Counted from the first letter of the stretch, positions 9,066 through 18,836 are shown. The stretch: DNA of 64,000 nt from Flavihumibacter petaseus NBRC 106054 (GCF_000974785.1 NZ_BBWV01000001.1:310001-374000); one strand, 5' to 3'. The notes: generated from the letters alone by a model not told the origin. Numbers and translations are program-made.

Positions 9066-10256
9066 ATGAAAGTATTCAGCAGGCGCTTATTGTTTATTGT
9101 TATCTTAATCGCAGCCCTCCTGCCCTCCCGGGCCCAGGACGTTACATCCCCCCGCCCGGCGAAACAGGTACTGACCATTGTATTGCCCCTCTACCTGGAT
9201 TCGGCATTTGATGGTGCCGGCCAATACCGGTTTGGTAAACAGTTTCCCAAATATTTCCTGCCGGGTCTGGAATTTTATGAAGGGGTGCAGCTGGCAGTTG
9301 ACTCCCTGAACAAGGAAAAGTTACCGCTTGAAGTGCATGTGGTGGATAGTAAATCGAAGAAATCCATCTTTGATGTATTGCAGGAACCTGCGCTTCAGTC
9401 AGCCAACCTGATACTTGCGCAGGTAGCCAATAATGAGATCCGGGCCTTTGCGGATTTTGCCACCAAAAAACAGATCCCTTTCATCAATGTGAACCTTCCC
9501 AATGATGGCGGCATCACCAACAATCCATTTATGGTGATCCTGAACAGTACACTGGCAACACATTGCGAAGGCATCTATAAATTCCTCCAGAAAAACCACG
9601 CCGGTTCGACAGTCATCGTCTTCCGGAAAGCAGGTGCCCAGGAAGACAGGCTCAGGAACTACTTCAACGACGTTGAAAAAAGCACTACCGGTCCGAAAGT
9701 GAAGATCCGCTGGGTAACACTGCCGTCCACTTTTACTGCTGATCAGCTGACTCCTTATCTCGACAGCGGCAAAACCACCCTCTGTGTTGCAGGCAGTCTC
9801 GATGAGAATTTTGCCAGGACGCTTTGTGCACAGTTGTCTGCCATTCATACCGAGTATCCCGTACAGGTAATGGGTATGCCAACCTGGGACAATATCAAAG
9901 AATTCGACAGGAAAGATTTCAAGGACCTTGAGATCCTTTATACCACACCCTTCAATCCGTTGCGTACAGATCCCCTCAGTGAATCCATCAATACATATTT
10001 CAGGGACAAACTGTATTCACGACCCAGCGATATGGTATTTCGCGGATATGAAACCACTTACCGTTTCGGCCGCCTCCTGGTGGAAATGGGACCCAATATT
10101 GCTTCCGGTATCGGGGTCAAAAAGTATAAGGTGTTCACCGATTTCGACATTCAACCCGTGCTGCTGGACAAACAGAAGCAACAACTCGATTATTTCGAAA
10201 ACAGGAAGATCTACGTTATCAAGAAACTCAACGGCGTAGCGAGCACGGTTTTTTAA
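9066..10256 (+). CDS. Periplasmic-binding-protein-like (type 1) exported protein
   Basis: The protein has 396 residues from the ATG at 9066, with a signal peptide (MKVFSRRLLFIVILIAALLPSRAQ). The rest resembles a type 1 periplasmic-binding fold of the LivJ/LppC kind: GLEFYEGVQLAVDSLN, alternating beta-alpha segments such as STVIVFRKAG, and FRGYETTYRFGRLLVE near the end. In Bacteroidota such domains are often fused to LysM repeats; none is visible here. No ABC permease or ATPase lies next to it, so a transport role is not supported. It may bind a cell-wall or peptide ligand. It starts 16 bp after guaA and could be cotranscribed. Confidence 0.55.
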   Translation: MKVFSRRLLFIVILIAALLPSRAQDVTSPRPAKQVLTIVLPLYLDSAFDGAGQYRFGKQFPKYFLPGLEFYEGVQLAVDSLNKEKLPLEVHVVDSKSKKSIFDVLQEPALQSANLILAQVANNEIRAFADFATKKQIPFINVNLPNDGGITNNPFMVILNSTLATHCEGIYKFLQKNHAGSTVIVFRKAGAQEDRLRNYFNDVEKSTTGPKVKIRWVTLPSTFTADQLTPYLDSGKTTLCVAGSLDENFARTLCAQLSAIHTEYPVQVMGMPTWDNIKEFDRKDFKDLEILYTTPFNPLRTDPLSESINTYFRDKLYSRPSDMVFRGYETTYRFGRLLVEMGPNIASGIGVKKYKVFTDFDIQPVLLDKQKQQLDYFENRKIYVIKKLNGVASTVF

Positions 10257-10266
10257 TAGCGTCCGC

Positions 10267-11256
10267 ATGGAGCTGATCCGCATGACTGATGCCGGCCTGT
10301 ATTGTGTTCCGGGAGGCTTTCACATTGACCCCTGGAAACCAGTACACAAGGCAGTAATTACCCATGCCCACAGTGATCACGCCAGGGCCGGGTCGGAACA
10401 CTATTGTTGTCACGTGCATACCCGGCCATTGTTGCAGGCGAGGCTGGGCGCCACATCCATTGAAACGTTGCAGTGGAATCAGCCGGTGACCATCAACGGG
10501 GTGACCATGACCCTGTTCCCCGCAGGTCATATTATCGGCTCATCGCAGGTGCGGTTGGAACATGGCGGGGATACCTGGGTAGTAAGCGGCGATTTCAAAA
10601 CCGTTGATGACGGGATCAGCGGAGCTTTTGAACCTGTACGTTGCCAGCATTTCATTACCGAATCCACCTTCGGATTGCCGATCTACCAATGGGCTCCACC
10701 TGAAACTATTTTTGAAGACATGCGCCATTGGATCAGGCAAAACCAGGAAAACGGTTTTAACGCTGTAATACTCGCGTACAGCCTCGGCAAGGCACAACGG
10801 GTCATCCGGGCAATTGGTGAGGATTTCGGAAAAATCTATGCTCACGGCGCTGTTGCCAATATGCAGGACCTGCTGATCAACGCCGGCTGGCAATTTCCAC
10901 CGGTGGTCTATATCAATCCGCTTGAACCGCCGCCATCAATAAAAGGAGCTGTTATCCTGGCGCCACCCAGTGCAGAAAGCAGCAACTGGCTGAAGAAATT
11001 TCAGCCTTATAAACTAGCGGTTTGCAGCGGATGGATGCAGGTGAGGGGAAATCAGCGGAGACGCAATGCAGACCGTGGCTTTGTGCTGAGTGATCATGCT
11101 GACTGGGAAGGACTTCTGACGGTAACACGTGCAACGGAAGCAGCGCATGTATATGTAACCCATGGATTTCAAAGTGTATTTGCCCGGTATCTGAATGAGC
11201 AGGGCATACATGCCATGGAACTCGAAACAGCATTTGGAAAGGAGGAAGAATCATGA
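10267..11256 (+). CDS. Ligase-associated DNA exonuclease (metallo-beta-lactamase fold)
   Basis: The protein has 329 residues and is the first gene of the ligase-associated cluster. Metallo-beta-lactamase motifs are visible: THAHSDHAR (HxHxDH), AGHIIGSSQVRL, SGDFK and the late LSDHADW. This is the beta-CASP-like architecture of the exonuclease family that travels with bacterial ATP-dependent ligase, Lhr-type helicase and PdeM phosphoesterase. The predicted role is trimming of DNA ends before ligation. The stop codon overlaps the ligase start (ATGA at 11253-11256), so translation is probably coupled. The start is 10 bp from the upstream gene, which may be fortuitous read-through. Confidence 0.88.
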   Translation: MELIRMTDAGLYCVPGGFHIDPWKPVHKAVITHAHSDHARAGSEHYCCHVHTRPLLQARLGATSIETLQWNQPVTINGVTMTLFPAGHIIGSSQVRLEHGGDTWVVSGDFKTVDDGISGAFEPVRCQHFITESTFGLPIYQWAPPETIFEDMRHWIRQNQENGFNAVILAYSLGKAQRVIRAIGEDFGKIYAHGAVANMQDLLINAGWQFPPVVYINPLEPPPSIKGAVILAPPSAESSNWLKKFQPYKLAVCSGWMQVRGNQRRRNADRGFVLSDHADWEGLLTVTRATEAAHVYVTHGFQSVFARYLNEQGIHAMELETAFGKEEES

Positions 11257-12854
11257 TGCGGCTGTTTGCCAACCTGTTTGTTGACCTGGGTAATGTTACC
11301 AGGACTTCGGAGAAAACGGCCCTCCTGGCTAACTATTTCCAACAGGCACCACCGGAAGATGCGATCTGGGTAATAGCTCTTTTCAGTGGTCGCAGGCCCA
11401 AACGAATTGTCAACAGCACCCTGCTTGGGGAATGGTGCCGTGAACTTACGACACTCCCTTTATGGCTATTTGAAGAATCCTATCATACCGTAGGAGACCT
11501 CGCTGAGACGATTGCCCTGTTGCTGCCGGATTCCGGCGAAAGCCATTCTTCGCTGCCGCTTCATCAATACATCGATGCGCTCCGCCAGCTTGAATCGTCC
11601 ACACCAGAAGAAAAAAAACACTATATACAGTCCGCCTGGTCAGAATTGAACCGTACGGAAAAACTGGTATTCAATAAGCTGATAACAGGAGGTTTCAGGA
11701 TTGGTGTTTCGCAGCAACTGATGGTGCAGGCGTTGGCGGAGATAATCCCACTGGAGCCCAGTCAGGTTGCCCATCAGATCAGTGGAAAATGGGATCCGGC
11801 CACTACTACCTTTCAACAATTATTTGATCCGGGTGCGATCAAAACCGATGTATCTAAACCCTATCCTTTTTTCCTGGCTTATGCCGTTGAGGATGATCCC
11901 AGCGGTCTCGGCGAGCCGGACGAATGGCAGGCGGAATGGAAATGGGATGGCATCCGTGGACAATTGGTGAAGCGGGAGGGAAAAGCTTTTGTATGGAGCC
12001 GTGGGGAAGAGCTGATGACGGAAAAGTTTCCGGAGTATTCCTTAATGCTGGAAAAATTACCGGATGGTACTGTGCTTGACGGCGAGATCCTGCCAGCGAA
12101 AGATGGGCGTCCCTTACCATTTGCCCTTTTGCAGACGAGGATCGGCCGTAAAAATGTTACCCGTAAACAGCTGGAGGCAGTACCGGTTGCTTTTTTTGCA
12201 TATGATCTCCTCGAGTGGCAGGGTCGTGACATCAGAGAACTGCAACTGGAAGAAAGGAGAGCACTTTTGGAACAGGTGGTGACCGCCGTTTCGTCACCGC
12301 AGTTACTACTATCGCCGGTTGTTTCATTTGACAATTGGGAAGCCCTCGCCGGATTGCGTGGTCAATCCAGGGAGGCATTTGCAGAAGGTTTCATGATAAA
12401 GCGCAAGCGATCGTCTTATCAGTCGGGCAGGCGCCGGGGTGACTGGTGGAAATGGAAGATCGATCCCCTGCACATTGATGCCGTCATGATTTATGCGCAG
12501 AAGGGGCATGGCAGGCGGAGTAACCTGTACACCGATTACACTTTTGCCGTTCGGGATGGCGACAAACTGGTAGCCTTCGCAAAAGCCTACAGTGGGTTAA
12601 CGGACCGGGAAATCGCCCAGGTGGATGCCTTTGTGAAACAAAATGCCCTAGAAAAATTCGGACCGGTAAGGACGGTGAAGCCGGAGCTGGTTTTTGAGAT
12701 TGCGTTTGAAGGTATTGCCGCATCGGGCAGGCATAAAAGTGGTGTAGCGTTGCGGTTTCCCAGGATCAGCCGTTGGCGGCAAGATAAAAAACCAGACGAG
12801 ATCAATACCCTGGAAGACCTGCATGAACTGCTGCAGCGTTATGGCAAAACCTAG
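11253..12854 (+). CDS. ATP-dependent DNA ligase (cluster-associated)
   Basis: The protein has 533 residues. The N-terminal DNA-binding domain (about residues 1-200) precedes the nucleotidyltransferase core. The adenylated lysine is Lys230 in EWKWDGIR (motif I, KxDGxR). Later motifs are visible: DGEILP, FFAYDLLE, EGFMIKRK and the motif V-like WWKWKID. The oligonucleotide-binding domain follows and ends with PRISRWRQDK. It seals nicks using ATP, unlike the NAD-dependent LigA that bacteria use for replication, and is thought to work in repair with its neighbours. Two consecutive ATG codons open the frame (11253 and 11256); either may be used. Confidence 0.92.
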   Translation: MMRLFANLFVDLGNVTRTSEKTALLANYFQQAPPEDAIWVIALFSGRRPKRIVNSTLLGEWCRELTTLPLWLFEESYHTVGDLAETIALLLPDSGESHSSLPLHQYIDALRQLESSTPEEKKHYIQSAWSELNRTEKLVFNKLITGGFRIGVSQQLMVQALAEIIPLEPSQVAHQISGKWDPATTTFQQLFDPGAIKTDVSKPYPFFLAYAVEDDPSGLGEPDEWQAEWKWDGIRGQLVKREGKAFVWSRGEELMTEKFPEYSLMLEKLPDGTVLDGEILPAKDGRPLPFALLQTRIGRKNVTRKQLEAVPVAFFAYDLLEWQGRDIRELQLEERRALLEQVVTAVSSPQLLLSPVVSFDNWEALAGLRGQSREAFAEGFMIKRKRSSYQSGRRRGDWWKWKIDPLHIDAVMIYAQKGHGRRSNLYTDYTFAVRDGDKLVAFAKAYSGLTDREIAQVDAFVKQNALEKFGPVRTVKPELVFEIAFEGIAASGRHKSGVALRFPRISRWRQDKKPDEINTLEDLHELLQRYGKT

Positions 12855-12889
12855 GGAACATCACTTATTTTTATGCAAAGATCCTGTTG

Positions 12890-14254
12890 ATGAAACTGCT
12901 TATCTTATTGCCCGCATGTTTGCTGGCAGGTGTACTATGCACGATGGCATGGGATCCGGGCAAAGGAATTCCCATTCCCCCTTCCCCGCAAAGATCCGGT
13001 GATCCGGCTAAAGGATTTGAGTATCTGACCACCGGCGACTATGTGAAAGGCGGGATACCGCTTGATCTGTTCCGGATGACCAGGAACAAAGATGTTAAAG
13101 AACACCTGAAACGCCAGGGAGACAATGCAGGCATCCCTTATGGATTCACCGTGATCACCGCAGATAATGGGGAAAAGCTTGTGGCACCGAATTGTCTTCA
13201 ATGCCACGCGCAGATATTTAACGACAGTCTCATCATCGGGATGGGCAACAGCCTCATGGATTTTTCCGGTGGGCAGCAGTTGTCGTCACGCGCCGTTACG
13301 ATGGCAGCCAAGGTGTTGGAGCAGCGGGCGCCGGAGAAATATGCCGCGGCAAAAGACTTTCTCCAGGTATCCGCCACCGTTGGCCCGAAACTGATTACGG
13401 CAACCCGCGGCGTGAATGCCGCGGACCGGTTGGCAGCAGTACTGGCGGCGCACCGCGATCCTGTTACATTCAAATGGTCAGATTCTGCATTAATGCCCCT
13501 TCCGGAAAAAGTAATTCCCAGCGATGTACCGGCGTGGTGGTTGCTGAAGCACAAAAATGCCATGTTTTATAATGGATTCGGAAGAGGTGATTTTGGCCGA
13601 TTCCTGATGGCGTCCAATTTGCTCACCGTAAGAGATACCACTGAAGCTGCAGCTGTAGACAGGAGGATCAGCGATGTACTGGCGTGGATCAACCAGTTGC
13701 AGGCACCCAAGTACCCGGGCACCGTGAACGCGGCGTTGGCCGCAAAAGGACAAATCGTTTATCAGGCGAGTTGTCAAAAGTGCCATGGTCACGGAGACGA
13801 CTATCCCAACCTGCTGATCCCTGCAGATATTATCAAAACGGATCCCGCACTGTTCAGTAATAATTACCAGCAACCCCAGTTTGTCAATTGGTTCAACAGC
13901 AGCTGGTTTGCACAGGGTGATCACCCTGCCCGCCTGGTTCCCTTCAATGGGTATATTGCGCCGCCGCTGGACGGCGTGTGGTGCACCGCGCCATATTTTC
14001 ATAACGGCTCTGTGCCCAGCATCATGGCCGTTCTCAACAGCAGGATCCGGCCCCGCTACTGGAGCAGAAGTTTTGACCAGCCCCGTTACGATTATGAACA
14101 GCTCGGATGGGTTTATGAGTCGAAAACCGAAGCTGCCGGTCCACAGGTTTATAATACCACACTGGAAGGCTACGGAAATAGCGGGCACTATTTTGGAGAT
14201 AAACTTTCTGACAGTGACAGAAGTGCGGTGATTGAATACCTCAAGACATTGTGA
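12890..14254 (+). CDS. Di-haem c-type cytochrome embedded in the repair cluster
   Basis: The protein has 454 residues from the ATG at 12890, with a signal peptide (MKLLILLPACLLAGVLC). Two CxxCH haem-c sites are present: NCLQCHAQ near residue 105 and SCQKCHGHG near residue 300. The C-terminal APYFHNGSVPS segment resembles large cytochromes of the RoxA/di-haem peroxidase neighbourhood. It is therefore a periplasmic redox protein. Yet it sits between the ligase and helicase genes, 35 bp after the former and overlapping the latter by one base (TGATG at 14252-14256). I cannot name its electron partner or substrate. It may only share the transcript with the repair genes. Confidence 0.75.
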   Translation: MKLLILLPACLLAGVLCTMAWDPGKGIPIPPSPQRSGDPAKGFEYLTTGDYVKGGIPLDLFRMTRNKDVKEHLKRQGDNAGIPYGFTVITADNGEKLVAPNCLQCHAQIFNDSLIIGMGNSLMDFSGGQQLSSRAVTMAAKVLEQRAPEKYAAAKDFLQVSATVGPKLITATRGVNAADRLAAVLAAHRDPVTFKWSDSALMPLPEKVIPSDVPAWWLLKHKNAMFYNGFGRGDFGRFLMASNLLTVRDTTEAAAVDRRISDVLAWINQLQAPKYPGTVNAALAAKGQIVYQASCQKCHGHGDDYPNLLIPADIIKTDPALFSNNYQQPQFVNWFNSSWFAQGDHPARLVPFNGYIAPPLDGVWCTAPYFHNGSVPSIMAVLNSRIRPRYWSRSFDQPRYDYEQLGWVYESKTEAAGPQVYNTTLEGYGNSGHYFGDKLSDSDRSAVIEYLKTL

Positions 14255-16713
14255 TGAAGGGGAGCCCGGGATATGACACCATTATTGAGTGGCTGACCGC
14301 TAAAGATTTCCGGCCTTTTGGCTTCCAGGAAGAAGCGTGGACTGCGATCGCCCAGGGCGAAAGCGGGCTGGTCAACGCCCCCACGGGTTATGGTAAAACT
14401 TACTCTGTTTTCCTGGGCAGTGTGATCCGGTATATCAATGAGCATCCAGGTGACTTCCGCAGCCGGCGGCCGGATGCGCTGCAATTACTTTGGGTCACGC
14501 CCCTGCGTGCTCTTGCTAAAGATATCGCCAGGGCAATGGAGGAAGCCCTGCAGGAACTTGGAATTCCCTGGAAGGTAGGCATCCGGAATGGTGATACCAC
14601 ACCCGCTGAAAGGCAGCGGCAACGAAACCGATTGCCGGAGATCCTGATCATTACTCCGGAGAGCCTGCACCTCCTGCTGGCGCAAAAAGATTATCCCCGA
14701 AACCTGCGATCGGTTAACCTGGTCGCAATAGACGAATGGCACGAACTGCTAGGCAGCAAACGTGGCGTACAGGTTGAACTGGCTTTATCACGCATAGTTG
14801 CCTTACGGCCGGATACACCTCCCGCCATCTTCGGCATTTCAGCTACGGTGGGCAACCTGGAACAGGCAATGGAAGTATTACTTTTCCCGCTGGGCGGCAA
14901 AGGCAGCATTATCCGCGCAACACTGCCCAAGAAGATGGAGATACTGTCTGTGTATCCTGACGAAATTGAGAAATATCCCTGGGCGGGGCACCTCGGCATC
15001 AAATTGGTGGACAAGATCATTCCCATTATCCGGGAAAGCCGCACAACACTTGTTTTCATCAATACCCGCGGCATGACTGAGCGCTGGTATCAGGCAATCC
15101 TGGATGCAGCACCCGATCTTGCCGGTGCAATTGCCATTCATCACGGCAGTATTGAACAGGAGCTCCGGATCTGGGTGGAGGAAGCATTGCATGCCGGCAC
15201 CCTGAAAGTTGTGGTGTGTACCGCCAGCCTGGATCTTGGTGTGGATTTCCGGCCTGTTGAAACCGTTATCCAGGTAGGCTCCCCAAAAGGCGTTGCGCGA
15301 TTCCTGCAAAGAGCAGGCAGAAGCGGTCATCAGCCCGGCGCCACCAGCAGGATCTGGTTTCTGCCCACCCATTCCCTTGAACTCGTTGAAGCTGCAGCAC
15401 TGCAGGAAGCAATACAGGAAAACCTTATTGAATCAAGACCGCCCCAGATGCGCTGTTTTGATGTGTTGCTGCAATACTGCTGTACCCTGGCTGTATCAGA
15501 AGGCTTTGATCCGGACAGCCTTTTTCATGAAGTGCGCAGTACGCATTGTTACCAGGATTTATCGGAAGACGAATGGCAGTGGCTGACAGCATTCCTGCAT
15601 AAAGGAGGCAAAGCCCTTCAGCAATATGATGATTACAACAAACTGGAATGGATCGATGACCGTTTCCGGATCACCAGCCGGAGAATGGCTATGCGCCACC
15701 GGTTGCATATCGGCACAATTGTAAGCGATGCCATGTTAAAGGTCCGCTTTGTTACCGGCGGCTATATCGGCATCATTGAAGAGTATTTTATTTCCAGGCT
15801 TGAACCAGGTGATGTTTTTACGCTTGCCGGTAAGAATCTTGAACTGGTGATGATCAAGGACATGACCGTGCTGGTGCGAAAATCCAATTCCAGGAAATCG
15901 ATCGTTCCCAGCTGGAACGGAGGCCGGATGCCGCTTTCCGCTAACCTTGGTAAAATGTTGCGGCGACAGTTCAATGAGGCGGGTGCCCTGAACAGCAACA
16001 GCAAAAGGGAACTGAGGGTACTGGAGCCGCTGTTCTCATTGCAGTCTGAACTGAGTCATGTGCCCCGTGCGGATGAGCTGCTCATCGAACAGATTGAAAC
16101 CAGGGATGGTTTCCATCTTTTTGTGTTTCCTTTCGAAGGCAGGTTGGTGCATGAAGCGATGGCTGCCATTCTTGCCTGGCGCATCAGCAAAATCAGGCCT
16201 ATTACCTTTTCATTTGCCATGAACGACTATGGATTTGAGTTGCTCAGCGATCAGCCCATTCCCGTTGATGATACCAACGTGTATGCTTTATTTTCTCCTG
16301 AAGATTTATATCTCGATATCCAACGCAGTGTGAACAGCACCGAAATGGCCAGGCGTAAATTCAGGGACATTGCCGTTATCGGCGGTCTGATTTTCCAGGG
16401 GATGCCAGGCGAGCATAAAAAAGCGAGGCACCTGCAAGCAAGCGCCTCGCTTCTATTCAATGTATTCCGGGAATATGATCCGGATAATCTCCTGCTCAGG
16501 CAGGCCTACCAGGAAGTATTTGACCAACAGATGGAAGAGGTCCGGTTACGCGACATGCTGGAAAGAATCCAGCAGAGTCGTATTGTTTTAACTTTTCCTG
16601 ACCGCCTCACGCCGTTCTGTTTCCCGGTGAAGGTTGACAGTTTACGGGAGGAGTTGTCTTCAGAGAAACTGGAAGACAGGATCCGCAAAATGCAACTTCA
16701 ACTGGCCAGATGA
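14254..16713 (+). CDS. Ligase-associated Lhr-type DEXH helicase
   Basis: The protein has 819 residues from the ATG overlapping the cytochrome stop. Superfamily 2 motifs are in order: Walker A APTGYGKT (Lys48), DEWH box at 160-163, SAT-like GISATVG, then motifs V/VI around TASLDLGVDF and QRAGRSGH. A long Lhr-type C-terminal region (winged helix, Lhr-core beta barrel) follows. Lhr-core helicases translocate 3' to 5' on single-stranded DNA and unwind RNA:DNA hybrids. This subfamily accompanies the exonuclease, ligase and PdeM genes found here. Length agrees with the family (about 800-830). Confidence 0.9.
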   Translation: MKGSPGYDTIIEWLTAKDFRPFGFQEEAWTAIAQGESGLVNAPTGYGKTYSVFLGSVIRYINEHPGDFRSRRPDALQLLWVTPLRALAKDIARAMEEALQELGIPWKVGIRNGDTTPAERQRQRNRLPEILIITPESLHLLLAQKDYPRNLRSVNLVAIDEWHELLGSKRGVQVELALSRIVALRPDTPPAIFGISATVGNLEQAMEVLLFPLGGKGSIIRATLPKKMEILSVYPDEIEKYPWAGHLGIKLVDKIIPIIRESRTTLVFINTRGMTERWYQAILDAAPDLAGAIAIHHGSIEQELRIWVEEALHAGTLKVVVCTASLDLGVDFRPVETVIQVGSPKGVARFLQRAGRSGHQPGATSRIWFLPTHSLELVEAAALQEAIQENLIESRPPQMRCFDVLLQYCCTLAVSEGFDPDSLFHEVRSTHCYQDLSEDEWQWLTAFLHKGGKALQQYDDYNKLEWIDDRFRITSRRMAMRHRLHIGTIVSDAMLKVRFVTGGYIGIIEEYFISRLEPGDVFTLAGKNLELVMIKDMTVLVRKSNSRKSIVPSWNGGRMPLSANLGKMLRRQFNEAGALNSNSKRELRVLEPLFSLQSELSHVPRADELLIEQIETRDGFHLFVFPFEGRLVHEAMAAILAWRISKIRPITFSFAMNDYGFELLSDQPIPVDDTNVYALFSPEDLYLDIQRSVNSTEMARRKFRDIAVIGGLIFQGMPGEHKKARHLQASASLLFNVFREYDPDNLLLRQAYQEVFDQQMEEVRLRDMLERIQQSRIVLTFPDRLTPFCFPVKVDSLREELSSEKLEDRIRKMQLQLAR

Positions 16714-16716
16714 TTC

Positions 16717-17205
16717 TTAACGCAGGTATTTCAGCTGCGTAGTATACAGGATAATAAACAGTACCGGGAACAACAAAATCCAGCTCATGCCACCGGCAAA
16801 ACCAATCCCCAGGAAAATAATGCTGCCGATAATCGGTAATATTTCTCCGATCAGCCACATAAAGTAGCCTGATTTCTGAAGTTTGCGCATCTGGATGGCG
16901 CCGTAGGCACACAGGCATACCCCCACCAGCACAATAATCAGGATGGGTACACGGTTCTCATAGGCAACCCTTGCCCGTTCCAATGCTTCCGGACCTGCCA
17001 GTTTTTTCATGAATTCCGGCGCATTGTCCAGCTGCCCGCTGGTTTGCAACTCTTCGAGCTTATCGAGGTTCTTCCTGCCACTGATAAAATTCCAGCCGTT
17101 GGATATCAGGTCAACTGCGCACCCGACAAACGTAAGAATGGTCAATACATTCAGGAGGGAAGGAAGTTTTTTCTCCTCCTTTAAAAATGGATCTTGTGTA
17201 GACAT
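16717..17205 (-). CDS. Small integral membrane protein
   Basis: The protein has 162 residues. A charged cytoplasmic N-terminus (MSTQDPFLKEEKKLP) is followed by about four predicted membrane segments (LLNVLTILTFVGCAVDLIS, VPILIIVLVGVCLCAYGAI, YFMWLIGEILPIIGSIIFLG, MSWILLFPVLFIILY). No known family is recognisable. It is on the opposite strand inside the repair cluster, between helicase and PdeM. Its stop lies 3 bp from the helicase stop, so it interrupts any single transcript across the cluster. Confidence 0.7.
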   Translation of the reverse strand: MSTQDPFLKEEKKLPSLLNVLTILTFVGCAVDLISNGWNFISGRKNLDKLEELQTSGQLDNAPEFMKKLAGPEALERARVAYENRVPILIIVLVGVCLCAYGAIQMRKLQKSGYFMWLIGEILPIIGSIIFLGIGFAGGMSWILLFPVLFIILYTTQLKYLR

Positions 17206-17262
17206 GAAGTAGGTTTTGGTTGAAAATCGATTTTAAAAATAACCATTTAGATTTGTATCCGA

Positions 17263-17916
17263 ATGCAGGCACCTTTTTCTTTTTCCATTGCAGGGCAGCA
17301 ATTGTGGTTATCCCCTTCGCGGGTCATTTACTGGGAGAATGAACAAACCCTGATCCTTTCGGATAGCCATTTCGGAAAGACCGGGCATTTCCGTAAAGCC
17401 GGAATAGCCATACCCCAACAGGTGTACCAGACAGATTTGCAGCGGCTTTTTTCGCTGCTGCAGTACTTTCAGCCGCAACGGCTGGTGATTGTCGGAGACT
17501 TTTTTCATAGTACGATCAACAAGGAGGCCCAGCTTTTTGCCCGCTGGCGGCATGACCATGCGCATATCCGGATGGACCTGGTAAAGGGAAATCATGATAT
17601 CCTTGATCCTTCATGGTACGCCGGAAACGACATCGCGCTGCATCATTCCTTACTGTGCATGGGGCCATTTGGATTCATTCATGAATTTGATGCTTCTCCG
17701 GGCGGATGCGAATATTATTTTTCGGGGCACCTGCATCCCGGCGTAGTCATGCAGGGTATGGGCAGGCAGCATTTGCTGCTCCCCTGCTTCTATTTTTCGC
17801 CACATTATGCTATCCTTCCCGCCTTTGGTGGATTTACCGGACTGGCCCGGGTTCGTCCGGTTAAGGAGGACAATGTCTTCGTGATTGCTGAACATCAAAT
17901 CCTGTCGCTGCAATGA
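17263..17916 (+). CDS. pdeM: Ligase-associated metallophosphoesterase
   Basis: The protein has 217 residues. Calcineurin-type phosphoesterase motifs are present: SDSHFGK (DxH), GDFFHS (GDxx), KGNHD (GNHD) and SGHLHPG (GHxH). This is the PdeM/MPE branch, a Mn-dependent phosphodiesterase linked genetically to the exonuclease, ATP-dependent ligase and Lhr helicase upstream. A TAGATTTG -7-like element lies at 17248-17255, just before the ATG, so it may have its own promoter. Its stop overlaps the start of the deacetylase gene (ATGA at 17913-17916). Confidence 0.9.
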   Translation: MQAPFSFSIAGQQLWLSPSRVIYWENEQTLILSDSHFGKTGHFRKAGIAIPQQVYQTDLQRLFSLLQYFQPQRLVIVGDFFHSTINKEAQLFARWRHDHAHIRMDLVKGNHDILDPSWYAGNDIALHHSLLCMGPFGFIHEFDASPGGCEYYFSGHLHPGVVMQGMGRQHLLLPCFYFSPHYAILPAFGGFTGLARVRPVKEDNVFVIAEHQILSLQ

Positions 17917-18830
17917 CAGGATCAGGATTGTTTGTCGCCTATGATCCGGCATACGTGCAACCACTCCCCCCGGATCATCGCTTTCCGATGATCAAGTATG
18001 AGTTGCTGGCGGAACAATTGGTTTATGAGGGACTGGTACAGTCGGGGCATTTTCATACTCCCGGCCGCTGCCTGACGGAAATTGCCGGGCTCACCCATAC
18101 CCAGGAGTACCAGCACAAGTTGCTCCATCAGCAGTTAACCCCGAGAGAACAACGCGTGATCGGGTTTCCACAATCCCCCGCCCTGACCCACCGGGAGTAT
18201 GTGATCACTCAGGGAACCATAGACTGTTGCCTGCATGCCCTGCATGGTGGTGTGGCACTGAATATTGCGGGTGGCACCCATCATGCATTTGCTGACCATG
18301 GTGAGGGTTTCTGCCTGTTGAATGATTTTGCTGTTGCTGCCAATTACCTCCTGCACGCGGGAGTAGCGAAAAAGGTGCTGATCATCGACCTTGACGTACA
18401 CCAGGGAAACGGAACAGCATCGATCTTCAGTAACAATCCGGATGTGTTCACCTTCAGTATGCACGGCGGGAACAACTACCCATTCCACAAAGAAAATTCA
18501 GATGTCGATATCCCCCTTGAAGACGGCATCAGCGATACTGCGTACCTGGGCATCCTGCACGAGGCCCTGCCGCCTGTGATCGCTGCCTTTCAACCGGACT
18601 TTGCATTTTACCTCAGCGGCGTTGATATCCTGGCGACTGACCGCTTTGGGAAACTGAAAGTGACGGCAGCTGGTTGCTCCGCACGCGACCGTTTTGTTTT
18701 CAGTGCACTGAAAACCGCAGGGATACCTGTTACAGTAGCCATGGGCGGTGGTTATTCTCCGCATGTGCGGGACATTGTAAATGCACATTGCCAGACTTTC
18801 CGTGAAGCGGCCCGTATATTCGGCAAATAG
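17913..18830 (+). CDS. Class II histone-deacetylase-like amidohydrolase
   Basis: The protein has 305 residues and belongs to the arginase/deacetylase fold. It shows the catalytic His pair in GGTHHAFADHGEGFCLLND, zinc ligands in DLDVHQGNG and a later Asp in SGVDILATD, then GGGYS at the C-terminus. Such bacterial HDAC-like enzymes deacetylate acetylpolyamines, acetoin or protein lysines; the substrate is unknown here. A 4-bp overlap with pdeM indicates translational coupling. The gene ends before a convergent terminator at 18837-18864. Confidence 0.85.
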   Translation: MTGSGLFVAYDPAYVQPLPPDHRFPMIKYELLAEQLVYEGLVQSGHFHTPGRCLTEIAGLTHTQEYQHKLLHQQLTPREQRVIGFPQSPALTHREYVITQGTIDCCLHALHGGVALNIAGGTHHAFADHGEGFCLLNDFAVAANYLLHAGVAKKVLIIDLDVHQGNGTASIFSNNPDVFTFSMHGGNNYPFHKENSDVDIPLEDGISDTAYLGILHEALPPVIAAFQPDFAFYLSGVDILATDRFGKLKVTAAGCSARDRFVFSALKTAGIPVTVAMGGGYSPHVRDIVNAHCQTFREAARIFGK

Positions 18831-18836
18831 TGCAGG

